From Amblyornis subalaris (Eukaryota > Chordata > Aves > Passeriformes > Ptilonorhynchidae): DNA of 64,000 bases. Where the stretch lies: contig JACAXG010000018.1 of the NCBI GenBank assembly GCA_018881555.1, positions 434,001 through 498,000 on the forward strand, in the 5' to 3' direction. The translations under genes were made by a program, and so were the position numbers. The notes under the pieces were generated by a model. The model ran no database searches. It was not told the DNA's origin and was given only the letters and a program-made list of their open reading frames with translations. Of the stretch, positions 23,229 to 33,967 are shown piece by piece (position 1 is the first letter of the stretch; each line of letters starts with the position of its first letter).

Positions 23229-23374
23229 GCCTCCTCCTCTGAAGACATGGGCAGATGGATAGGAATTCTGCTGGCGGAAACAGGGTCTTCGACAGACCCT
23301 GGAGCTCTGCACTATGACTACATCGACGTGGAAATGACGGCAAGCGTCATCCAGGCTGCAAAACAGACCTTCTG
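23229..23374 (+). CDS. AFAP1: AFAP1 coding exon: PH2 helix and SH2-ligand segment
   Basis: Forty-eight codons plus two bases. [19 protein letters not shown] is the PH2 C-terminal helix with its conserved Trp. It is followed by [27 protein letters not shown] is one of the tyrosine motifs associated with Src SH2 binding in AFAP1. Donor is TTCTG|GTGAGA, phase 2; the next exon supplies T to make Cys. Confidence 0.97.
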
Positions 23375-26300
23375 GTGAGAGGCGTGCAGCTACCCAGCTG
23401 TTTTCAGTACTCTGGGAATTTATATCCATATACTAACTCCACTGCCAACACAGCTTATCAAAATCCACCTCCCCCTTTGCCACATACTGAACTCCTGAAG
23501 TGTTTCAGCATTGCAGCATGTTAGATATGTTTATGATTATTGTGTTGGAATCCTGCTAAGTTCTGTAAAAGATGNGAGGCACTGCAAGTTTACTCAAATC
23601 TTTACCAATTTTTTCAGTAAGTCCCCTTATCAAATGCTATATTTTAATCTTTTATTTTGCCTGAAGACTTAAAACTGTCTCTGGAAGAGAACAAATATTC
23701 TGAAATATGCAGTTACGTAATTCACATTTATTGGCTGTATTTGCTGTACATACAGTGAAATATACAGCATATTAGTGGTCAATAGATGCTGCACACTAAA
23801 AATGTGTAGCAAATTTAAGTCTTGGATAGTCACATTCTCAGTGTTTCCTTCTCAAGTTCTTTCTGATTAATTAAAAACTTAATCAAGCTGACCTCAGTCC
23901 AATTAGTTTCTGGGTTTTAATATAGGAGGTGGAAATTGGGAAGGTGTCTAGGGTGCAGCAAGGAATCTGTTTAAATTGCAAATCAGTACAGTGAATTCCC
24001 CATTACTGATCCTGCGCTAAAAAGTGTAGTGCATACTTAGCGTATACCGTGATTTACATGTTCAAATAATTTTAGTCATTAAAGCAGTCTTTGGTGGGAA
24101 AAGACCATGATTTTTCCTTGGCTGGATGAGATTTTTAGAAACAGGAGTGAAGAAACAGTTGGGACAGGCGGATGCCCTGCTGGAGTCGTTCTCTGAGGTT
24201 CTCCATGGTCAGAAAGCGGGTGGCCCAAGAAGAGAGCTGGCAAAGGCATCATCCCTCATCCTGCTGAAAAATGACACTCCCCACACTAATTTGGAATTTG
24301 TGTGATGTAATACATTAGAGAATCACATCCCATCTGCCCATCATGACTTTAAACAGACAGAAAATGAGGAAGAAAAAAAAAGAAAAAGTTTTTGAGTTTT
24401 CCAAAAGAAGATCCTGCTGTCGTTAGCGAGATGCCAAAAGAAGTTAACAAGGGAAACNCCAGGCTTCAATCAGTCTGCTTTGAATGAGTTCTGATAGAAA
24501 TCAAAGTGACTCAGTGTTACCACAAGCCCAGTTTTGTGAAAACCAAATAATTTTGATAGAATTAAAATGCACTTAGCATGCAGACCTACGTTAATATTTG
24601 TTTAGAAGTTAATATGGCTCAAAAAGTTTATCCTGTGTTGATATGTATTTTTGCTTCAGTCAGCATCTAGCAATAACCACATTTAAGACAAACAGAATGG
24701 TAACCTTTTCCCCCTGAATTCTGCATGGCTTTCCTTTTGTACACAAATGTGGTACTAATTGGAGCCAAGTGAAAAAACATATGCAACTGGACCACATGGT
24801 TGAAAGGAATGTCAAACAACTTGCAAAATAGCAGAATTTCCTTATTAAGAATTAGTTAAAATTCATTGAGTGTCTTTAAGAGCCTGTAAGGGCTTGCTGA
24901 TAAGCAACTAAAGTAGCTGTCTGCTGATTTTCAGCTGCTCTTAGAAAATCAGGAGAAATTACAACGATACTTAAGTGTTGATGAAATACTACATTTGGCT
25001 TTTATAGAATGAATATCAATATTCCATAATTCCAAATTAAATGCAGTTAACATTAAAGCTTTGTTTATCGCTCAGTCACTTTAAATTGTTATTAGTTTCC
25101 TAAGGCTGATGCTTTACAAAACTATTGGCTCCTCATTAATAGTCCCATCAATTTTCTTCATCTAAGTCATTAGGTATGTAGGAAAAGCTGAAGAAAAAGT
25201 GCTTGCAGGCGAGTTTCTCCATTTTTCTTCTAGCAGTTTCAGAATACAATTAACTTGCATAAATGCATCTGAAACATGATTAACTGAAATAATGCTTATG
25301 GATTGTTTGCAACTACTTAAATAAATCTTAGCTTCCCTTGGTGGTGGAAACAGTTACTACAGGTGCATCAGATGCCACTAATGAATATCCCAGTGTTCAG
25401 ACATGGTTATTATGTATCACTGTAATTGGAGCCTCTTAACCAGAATGAAATACAGGGACAATTCCAATGCAGTTCTTCAGACCAACCAGAAACACTTGAG
25501 TAATGCTCTTCTTTAAGAAGAACAGTAAACAAATGCAGACCTTTAATAAAGTCTAATGAGGTATGAGATATGATAAAGTTACAAACATTTTTCTCATGGA
25601 ATTTTCCTTGGGCTTTTTGTTGTTAGTTTGTTTGAAGTAAGAAAACCATCTGTCTGATGGTTTTTCCACCCCCACACTGCCCTGAAAGGTTCACACAGAG
25701 CTGGGCAGGTTTGTCGCTCCTGTGAGCCCAGGTNTCCCACAGCTCAGGTGAGCCCCAGTTCTCCCTCTGAATGAGAAATTCAGTGGGCTCCATGTTATTC
25801 CAAAGCCAAAAGAAAGCAACTGTTGAAACCACAGCATTCCTGAGCTCCTGCCAGAGCTACAGAAGACCCTCTCTGCTTTAGCAGTGCTTTATCATATTTT
25901 ATGAATGTCAGCACAGAGTCTGAATAGTTCCATTGTTTGGGATGGAAAACATTGTTTTCCCATTCACTACACCTGAAGCTATAAGAATTATTTGGGATCT
26001 CACGCTATACTTCATTCAATTCTAGCAGTTGCTACAAAGGAAAATCCACCTTTGGGGTCATTATTGCTGTCAGGCACGACTCTGCCATTTTCTGCATTGT
26101 TAGATCTTTGCAAACCTGATGTAGTTCTTGATATCTTGCANGTGTTCTGCAGAATTCCAGTAAAACAAGCAGCAATGTTGATTGGTACAGGATAAGGGGG
26201 AATAAATTACAATATATTATATATATGTNTAGCGCTTTTGAAGTTTGCAGGTGACTCAGGTCCACCATGTGTAACAGAGCAAGAATAAACATACAAAGTA

Positions 26301-26899
26301 TTTGCATGCACAATTACCCAGAGAGTTGGGAAGCATAGTGTCATACCCAGCCAAAAGTTCTGATATAGAAAANAAAAATTCCCAGATTTTGAGGAGGTAA
26401 TTATTCAGGAAATTTTGACAGATGTGTTAACTTAGATTTCACTGAAATTCTGTGGGGTTTTTTCAAATTTTTGCTGGATTTGATTCTTGTTTCTCTCAGT
26501 TCTTAAGTTTGCATCCCCCTGAGCATGTATGCACACAGAAACACCTGCTTCTCCCCAGTCCAGACAACAAGGGAACAGTTCTGGGGCACTGGCAGTCTGG
26601 TGTATAAGGCAGATCAGCAGGTTCCCATGTAAACATGCCAGTGAGCAGTTGCAGCTGTTGCCCTCCTGGCCTTCACCCAGTCGTATTCCCACTGTAAGAA
26701 TGGAGAACAGGAACNTATGTTGTAATATTGGCTGTAGCAGCAACGTGTGAGTAGCAAAGAAAGAAAAACCGTCCTGCAGAAAGTGAGAAGCTCTGTGCTT
26801 CCAGGCTACATAATCAGGCATGGGGAACATACCACTGAATCATCATTTAGGCTTAGGTTTCAGTGCTGGTTTTCATTATTTTTACTTTGCATTATTCAG
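23375..26899 (+). other. AFAP1: AFAP1 intron
   Basis: Intron of 3.5 kb, GTGAGA to ATTATTCAG. It is AT-rich, and 24.5-25.4 kb is dense in TAAT/ATTA words. It has no recognisable exon or repeat. Confidence 0.85.
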
Positions 26900-27017
26900 T
26901 TTCATGAACAGGCGAGTTATATCTACAAATCCGTACCGGGGAAGCACTGCCAACGGCTACGCCTGTCCAAGTGGAATGGCACTTCATTATGATGATGTTC
27001 CCTGCATTAATGGATCG
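26900..27017 (+). CDS. AFAP1: AFAP1 coding exon: post-PH2
   Basis: T completes Cys, then 39 codons: [20 protein letters not shown] and [19 protein letters not shown]. Donor TCG|GTAAGA, phase 0. LHYDDVP is a second acidic tyrosine motif. The exon ends at the point (INGS) where the AFAP-120 insert enters. Confidence 0.97.
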
Positions 27018-28487
27018 GTAAGAATTGAATTTGCACAGAACAAATGGTTTGCATGTGTTGAATGCGTGGACATCTGAAAATTATATTATCTAAAGATCTT
27101 CACTGGGCAGTTTCCAGATGAACTCATATTTTTTTGATTGGGGGTTGCAAACTCCTCTCACACCTACACAATATAAGGGCATGGGACATATTGTTTACAT
27201 TAACCTGCATGTGAGCCAACGTGCATTTAGAGGCAGTTGCCTGTTGATGATTTGTTGCCAAGTCCTTGAATATAATACTCAGTTGAGGAGGTATTTTTTA
27301 GATCACACTGGACCTGGCAAAATTAAGGACTCAGTTACACCAGACNCTTTTCGATGTCTGTTGAAAAAACACCAAAACCCAAGCATTTCTCAGTCCCTGC
27401 GGCTGCATTCCTGAGGACTGCAGGTGCTGCTCATCCCAAAGGAGAACCACAGTGGTCACTTCCATCTTCATAAATTGCAGAGCTGCTTGTAGGCAGATGT
27501 GTAAGAGGGTTTAACATTTAGTGGATGTTAACCTTTATCAGTATGTGGTCCTCAGGAACATTTACAGGGGAGCTACAGCCCATGTCAGCTCTTAATTTGG
27601 GCTGCTGCATAAAGACCCCCACTAAGGGCAACCTCAAGAGAAATTAAGAGTTTCCAAGTGTGAAATGGACTGGACATTCAGTTCTCTAAAGTGTCTTAGT
27701 AATGTCAGAAAGATGTTAGAAAGCCCCTCCTGGGAACAGTGCATGGTCAGTTGTGTGGAGAGCAGTCTCTGCATAGTTCTTGGATTTGAACTGAGTAGTG
27801 TACTGCCACAGCCAGGATGGGTTAAGGAAGAATATTTAGCAACCAGGTTGGTTTCTTTGAAGTTTAATCGGATGAATCACTGAAGTACTGTTGTTGAGTT
27901 TTCCATTTTTCTAAAAATTAAAAACCAGAAGAGCTATTTTAGTTCTTTTAGCTCAGAATAATAAATCTTCATCAAATAAAATGTAGTGCTAGCATACCAG
28001 CAGCTGATATTCATGGGAAAGACATACAGCCTGAAGAAATTGAAAAAACAAACCAGAAAAAACCCTCTTGGCTTCTGATAAATGCTAAACCATAATACTT
28101 TTAACAACTCATGTACCAGATGTAATCCCATGGATTCATCTGTGTAAACTGTGAGTATCCCCCTGTTAACACAGTCTGCTTGTGCCCCCTTGGTGCTAGA
28201 GCTACCAGCTGAAGGTGCAGTCCATGAAGCAGCAAGNGTGATAGGTTTGCTTGTGCCATGGAACGTGCTCAGGGCTGAGGTTGTGAGCCGTGGAATGCAA
28301 TGCTTGCTTTCCACTCTGTGTCCTCCCCCCACTTTCTAAATAATTTGGCATAAGTGTACCCAGTAAGTGTATGCTTGCTAAGCACTGAGGGCTTGCTGGA
28401 GCCACAAGCATCACTAATGTTTTAATTTCACTTAGGAGGTTCTGCATGGTGTATTGTTCACTAACTGCCGAGGTGTATGTGTTGCAG
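27018..28487 (+). other. AFAP1: AFAP1 intron upstream of the neural cassette
   Basis: Intron of 1.47 kb, GTAAGA to TGTTGCAG. It contains TGCATG hexamers at 27206, 27740 and 28443, the last 40 bases before the cassette exon. A 132-codon open frame on the - strand (27934-28332) is not supported as a gene. Confidence 0.8.
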
Positions 28488-28745
28488 TGGGAACCAGAAG
28501 ATGGCTTTCCTTCTTCTCGTAGCAGGAACATTGGAGAAGAAATGCTTTATGATAACGCAGGCCTGTACGATAACTTGCCGTCTCCAAAAATCTTTGCGCG
28601 CTATCCGCCAGCTGACAGGAAACCCGCTAGGTTATCTACTGACAAACTCTCCTCTAACCATTACAAATACCCTGTCTCATCCAATCTGTCTTCTGCTCAG
28701 TCTGTCACTAATACCTCTGCTGTGGGGAGGGGATCTGGCTCGCAG
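28488..28745 (+). CDS. AFAP1: AFAP1 neural cassette exon (AFAP-120 insert)
   Basis: Eighty-six codons, phase 0 at both ends, open throughout: WEPEDGFPSSRSRNIG, EEMLYDNAGLYDNLPSPKIF, ARYPPADRKPARLSTDKLS, SNHYKYPVSSNLSSAQS, VTNTSAVGRGSGSQ. It matches the sequence I know as the brain-specific insert that turns AFAP-110 into AFAP-120, between INGS and (L/F)KGKKPP. Acceptor is TGTTGCAG|TGG, donor CAG|GTACTG. Paired YDN motifs and many Ser/Pro residues suggest phosphorylation-dependent binding. Skipping leaves the frame intact. Confidence 0.93.
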
Positions 28746-30485
28746 GTACTGTACTGTTTAATACTTAACAAAGCTTTTTATTTGTTGGCTGTTCTGTTTA
28801 TCTGGTTGTTATCTGAAGGGACTATTTAAGTCCCTTAGTGTTAATACTGAAGTGCCTGGAGTTTAGTTATGAGCCCACTGCAAAAGGAACAGGTTTGCAA
28901 AGTTGTAAATTCCAATGTGAAAGTAGTGGTACTTGGGAAAGGCTTTGCCCACATGTTCTTGATGATTTACAGATTGTGAATAATAAGAAAAAAATAGATG
29001 TGACCTTCCACACTTAACCTGAATGCATGTCTAGCTGCCTTCTGGCTCCTTAGGCAGAGATGACTTCAAAAAAAACCCAAAAAAGTTAAGGGAAATATGA
29101 CCTGACTGTGACAGCAAATTTGGCTCTTTAGAATTGTACTAATATACATATCGTGTATACTATGGTTATATATTTTTGTGAATATACATGTATATTATAA
29201 CTTGATGTTATATATTTACTAAATTATATTGTATATAGTCATATATACCATATTACTGCCTGTTACTTTCTTCCCCTGAAAAAAAATAAGCCTTTGCCTC
29301 TACTGCTTTCAGAGGGTGGCTTCAGGCTTTTGTAGCTCAGCTTGAACATGAAGCTACAGAGCAGATGAAGTCCTGTGTACTAAGCCTTGTAGCAGATGGG
29401 CAGAGCCCAGCAGGGGAGCAGAGCAAGCCTTGCTCACAGCCATGCCAGGAANCTTCTCAGAGCCCTTAGCCAGTATCCAAAAGCTGGTCATTGGCATAAA
29501 CCTGTGAATGTATCACAGTGATGGGTGGTTTTCAATCTAATCTGACGTGGAACGGTTAGATGAGTGTTTCCNTTGTATAAGGTACCTGTCATGCTGTGTG
29601 TTAACTCACTTTAATCCTCAAAAACTTTATACTGGAATATTAGAATTCAGTGAAGTTGCAGAATTGGAGGTGGACACGAGCAATAAATTACTGCAGCAAC
29701 AAGCTTCCCAGTGCACTCCCAGTTCAGCGTGAGAACAGAGCATGGCACACAAATGCTGTGTGCTTGGCTGAGGCATCCTTCATGGAAACACTATGATTAG
29801 TCAGGACAGGGTTGATCTTCCCAGAGTTCAGCTCATTGCAGTGAGCCCTCTAAATGGAAACCCCTTGAACATGAAATGTTCTGTTCCTGCTAATCTTGTG
29901 AGCCTGTCTAGCCATTATGAGAGGGTTTGTTAAGTAAGAAAAGCTTTTAATTAGCAGCTAGAAGTTGTATAAGAGGAAAACGATATGTTAACTCCTAACA
30001 TTTAAAANTATGTAATACTTATATTGTTTAAAAAAAAATCCACCACAAGGATGGCAAGGTCATATAGTAAATTTGAAACAGTGTTGAATTTTTGTGTGGC
30101 AAACCCTGGTGGTTTTTTCTGTATGAAATTAACTACAACAAACCTGTGTTTCAAGAATCTTTACTGTAAAAAATTTTTCAAAGGTACATTTTTCTTTCTT
30201 AATACTGTAAATGCCAGAGTTTATAATACCCTGGAGATGGTGATGCCACCAGAGATGGGGAGCTCATCCCCTTGTTATCCTGTGATTGCTGGCACAGCTC
30301 CCACTGAGCTGGCAGCTCTCAGAGAGATCTCTGGAGGAAGCGCCGTCTCCAGCTCAATCAATGTGCTCTATTAAGGCTCTCTGAGCAAGCAGCTTTCTGT
30401 TAAGTCTGCCCTTGATGAAAGGGTGACTGTAATGCCAGTGGCATGAGAATAGCTGGAGCCCATTCGTACTTTTGTTTTCAAACAG
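28746..30485 (+). other. AFAP1: AFAP1 intron downstream of the neural cassette
   Basis: Intron of 1.74 kb, GTACTG to TTTCAAACAG. It has T-rich sequence directly after the cassette, a TGCATG at 29024-29029 and a TA-rich tract at about 29.14-29.25 kb. No exon was recognised. Confidence 0.82.
29138..29250. repeat. TA-rich low-complexity tract
   Basis: Imperfect repeats of ATATAC, TATATATTT and GTATAT over about 110 bases, 0.4 kb after the neural exon. Much of it is self-complementary. Confidence 0.75.
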
Positions 30486-30600
30486 TTTAAAGGCAAGAAG
30501 CCTCCTGTGACTACTAATGGCATTGCNGGAAAAGGGAGAACTTTAAATAGCCAGCCGAAGAAATCTGAAGCAGTTTCCTGTGTGAAGCGCACTGCATCCA
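30486..30600 (+). CDS. AFAP1: AFAP1 coding exon: basic linker
   Basis: Thirty-eight codons plus one base: FKGKKPPVTTNGIAGKGRTL, NSQPKKSEAVSCVKRTAS. It enters in phase 0, so it joins either INGS or the cassette. The donor is CCA|GTAAGT, phase 1, and A joins AT to make Asn. It is the only coding exon with an N (base 30527), the third base of a GCN codon, so Ala in every case. The segment is lysine-rich and probably disordered. Confidence 0.96.
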
Positions 30601-32169
30601 GTAAGTATCTGTCCTCACTGCTGCCTCAACGTGGGAGGGGAGTCAGGGGGGTTACCCAAAAGAGCTGCTGTCTTAGCAGACAAGGTAAAGAACCACTGTG
30701 GTTCTTGTGTGGCTGAGAGGCCGAGGAGGAGATGCCACCAAGACGTTGGAGATACTGCCTGCATTGGTGATTCAATTCCAGCCACGCCACATGATAAAAG
30801 GGTGTCANAGAGAATGATAAATATGAAATGTGGACCCATGGCTGCAAAGTCGTGAGGACAGCAGGGAAAAAAAAGGGATAATGATTCTTCATTTGGGGCA
30901 GAGAGGAATTCTGTCTTCTTATTGGAAAAGGAAGATGAGGAGCTGGAATAGATACAAGAACACTGTTGCTCAAAAGTGGACTTACTCATCATTAATGAAG
31001 AAATTATAATGAAATAATGAAGACAACCACACAGCTCAAAAGCTTCCTCAGGGAGGAGATTTTAACTGGTGAGTGGCACATTCACAAGAAGGTTGTGTGG
31101 TTCTGGGCAGGTGGATTGCGTCTAGGAAATCCCTAACAGAGATTGCAGGAGAAAAGACAAAAAGGAACTATGATCTTATTTTTAAAATATGGAGTCAAAA
31201 GCATGGCTTTTTCTAGAGAAAAAAATGAATGTGTTTTTTAATCTCATTATAAAATTTAAAACATCTTAAAATTTCTTGAACTTTTAAGAAGTCATGGATT
31301 TAATGGCAACAAGAGAAATTTGTGTTAGACTTTAGGACAAAAGTGAGTAGATTTCTAGCCATGCGGGTCAGTTGGCATTGAAATAGATAGTTGTGGGAGT
31401 AAAGGCATCTTGGTTACTTAAGACTGACTAAAACTGGCTTAACAACTCTTTGTCAGGAGTGATTTAATGCTATAGAGTTTGTCTTCAGATACGCAGACAG
31501 ACAAAATGATCTCTTAGCTGACCTATTTTCTTTCAATCTGCAACTGGAGCAGAGGTACAGAAGGGGCTGTGATCTAAAATAGACCACAGATACATGTGAG
31601 CCATGAAATGAAAGCATTTGTATGGGAAATTAAAAAAGAAAAAGAAAGCTCTCAAGGATCAAAAGAAGTGTGAACAACTTTGTATTATGTCAGGTGAGAA
31701 AAGACGTGCACTNGAAGTAGGAATGAAAACTAGGCAAAAGGTCAAGCAGGTAGTTCTTCCTCTGACCCCTTCCAATTAAAAATGAAGCGTTCATAGCTAA
31801 AGAGGAGCCTCCTTTCCATCCTCTGAACTACACAGAAAGGCAAGGCCTTAAGGTAATTGGTATTTCTCATCTTCCTCATGAAAACGTAGCGAACAGACTC
31901 TCTATCCTATATCATTGCTGTAGCTGTGCTGCAGAACTTGGCAGGAATCATGGACCTTGAGAAAGAATGGAAGAGGAACAGCAATCCAGTTTCTCAAACC
32001 ATAGAATCATAGAATGGTTTGGGATGGAAAGGGCCTTGAAGATCCTCTAGTTCCAGCACCCCTGCCATGGGGAACCATGACATGCTTCATGTGATGTTTA
32101 GTCTCAGGGAATAGTTCCGAGTCTTACTGTCAGTTTAAAACCTAATTAACCACAATCTAATGCACACAG
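30601..32169 (+). other. AFAP1: AFAP1 intron
   Basis: Intron of 1.57 kb, GTAAGT to GCACACAG. A reverse-oriented CR1 fragment sits near its 3' end, about 85 bases before the acceptor. The acceptor itself lacks a clear pyrimidine tract. Confidence 0.85.
31999..32085 (-). mobile_element. CR1 3'-end fragment, reverse orientation
   Basis: The run ATAGAATCATAGAATGGTTT, then GGGATGGAAAGGGCC and CTAGTTCCAGCACCCCTGCC, is the reverse complement of a CR1 3' terminus. It is about 85 bp long, and the left edge is the LINE 3' end. Confidence 0.92.
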
Positions 32170-32334
32170 ATGCAGAGCAGTACAAATATGGCAAGAATCG
32201 TGTGGAGGCAGATGCCAAGAGATTGCAAAGCAAAGAGGAGGAGCTGCTAAAGAGAAAAGAAGCCCTTCGGAATAGGCTGGCCCAGCTCCGGAAAGAGAGA
32301 AAAGATCTGCGTGCTGCCATTGAAGTCAATGCTG
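32170..32334 (+). CDS. AFAP1: AFAP1 coding exon: charged helical region
   Basis: AT completes Asn, then 54 codons: [54 protein letters not shown]. It is almost wholly charged and helical, predicted coiled coil, at the start of the C-terminal self-association and actin-binding region. Donor GCTG|GTATGA, phase 1. The acceptor CACACAG is pyrimidine-poor. Confidence 0.97.
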
Positions 32335-32894
32335 GTATGAGGTGCTTTTTTGTGCTGAATTCTCACCTGAGTACACTTAATTATCCAAACAGCTTTGTAT
32401 TCTGTGCTGAAAATATGTCACCCTATACGAGGTTTGGTTTTGATGCTAAGCCATACTCTGTAATGTCTATATTTGCTTTCTGTATAGATAAAAAATGTGT
32501 AAGATAACAATACATATGTATAAGTGTATATACTTATTTAATACATGTGTGTGTGTATATACACATACCTAAGAAATTATACTCATGAGAACTTCAGATA
32601 AGCAGAACATGGATATAATTTTTTGTGACTGGTTAATTATATTTTCATGATATGGAAAAATAACAAAAGCAATACTGATTTGAAACAACTAGGAGACTCA
32701 CTTGAGAGAAAGCATCTGATTTATGTTGCTAAACTTTTTACACAAAAAAAGTGTTTTATGTAAAGTACCTAACCTTTTTTGTCATGTCACTGGTATGTAG
32801 AGCCCTTGTTTCCTTACTTTTTAGAAAGAAAATAATTTCTGTAAGTGTAGATTTAACCTTCTTATTGAAACGATAAAATTGCTGTGGATGACAG
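32335..32894 (+). other. AFAP1: AFAP1 intron (0.56 kb)
   Basis: Short intron, GTATGA to GATGACAG. It includes a TATA/CA-rich patch at about 32.50-32.57 kb. Nothing else was recognised. Confidence 0.88.
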
Positions 32895-33085
32895 GCAGGA
32901 AGACCCAAGTGATTCTTGAAGACAAGTTAAAGAAGTTGGAAGAGGAGTGTAAGCAGAAGGAGGCTGAGCGTGTAAACCTGGAGCTGGAACTGACCGAGGT
33001 GAAGGAGAGCCTTAAGAAAGCCTTGGCTGGCGGCATCACACTGGGCTTGGCTATTGAGCCCAAGTCAGGAACATCAAGCCCACAG
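32895..33085 (+). CDS. AFAP1: AFAP1 coding exon: leucine-zipper region
   Basis: GC completes Gly, then 63 codons: [63 protein letters not shown]. Leucines are spaced as in the AFAP1 zipper that mediates multimerisation and autoinhibition. The following residues, up to the C-terminus, include the actin-binding segment. Donor CAG|GTATGC, phase 0. Confidence 0.97.
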
Positions 33086-33613
33086 GTATGCAAAGCCATT
33101 AAACATGCAAATCCCAATACTATGGACTGGGAGGGCTCAGCCTTCTCAGCTCCAGCAAAAATAATAGGAATGGAGAGTTTTATAATGGTTTACTAAGCCC
33201 AAGAAATAGTAGCAGAATTAAATGCTTTTCCATGTTATTTACATTTTCTACAGCAATGGGGAGCAGGTAGACGTGGGAATCACAGGCAATATGTGTTAGG
33301 ATAATGTGCAGAAGCCAAAACCTTGTCCTCAGTGGTTGTAGAAGTGCAGAAACTGCTCCAGCCCAGGGAGATTTAAATGNACCAAGTCATCGTGCAGTGA
33401 TGGAGACCGACGTGTGCTGGTCCCCTATCAGTAGCTGTCACCCTTTGCAAGGGCTGCATCTCACACGTTCAGGACGGAGCTTGGCAGTCCTGGCTTGTGC
33501 TACAGACCTGTGTCTCAAGCAGCCATCAGGAGGATCAGAGAGGAATGCATCAATTCCTTTAAATGACCCATAGTTTTTCAATCACAGTAAAGAAACGTCG
33601 ATTTTCATCACAG

Positions 33614-33646
<33 letters not shown>

Positions 33647-33805
33647 TGGTTTTTTTCTGTTGTTCTAATCTCTTTTTCATTTATCCATCTTTATTATGAA
33701 TATGGTTTCTTTAATAAAAAATCTGCAGTTCTAAATCTAGATAGAAAATATTGCCTATGTGACTACTTCGAGGGAACTCAATATAGACTTTTCACTCTTC
33801 ATTAG
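33086..33805 (+). other. AFAP1: AFAP1 intron (0.72 kb)
   Basis: Short intron, GTATGC to CTTCATTAG. It holds a (CA)n run 160 bases before the next exon. No other feature was seen. Confidence 0.88.
33615..33645. repeat. (CA)n microsatellite
   Basis: About 15 uninterrupted CA units in the short intron before the penultimate AFAP1 coding exon. Confidence 0.95.
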
Positions 33806-33967
33806 TCTCCAATTTTCAAGCACCGAACTTTGGAAAACTCTCCCATCTCCAGCTGTGACACCAGTGATACTGAATGCTCAATCCCTGTGAACAGTGCAGC
33901 AGCTCTGAAGCGACCTCCCTCATCAAACAATTCTCCATGTCGAGGCCATGTCCTTCGAAAAGCAAAG
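33806..33967 (+). CDS. AFAP1: AFAP1 penultimate coding exon
   Basis: Fifty-four codons, phase 0 at both ends: [54 protein letters not shown]. It is a Ser/Pro-rich tail followed by the conserved RGHVLRKAK just before the C-terminus. Acceptor CTTCATTAG|TCT, donor AAG|GTGAGA. Confidence 0.97.

Noticed and set aside
27934..28332. 132-codon minus-strand frame
   Set aside because: Intronic, no recognisable domain, low-complexity Phe/Tyr/Ile ends; chance open frame more likely.
32821..33117. 98-codon minus-strand frame, with a similar one at 32135-32329
   Set aside because: Antisense shadows of AFAP1 coiled-coil exons.
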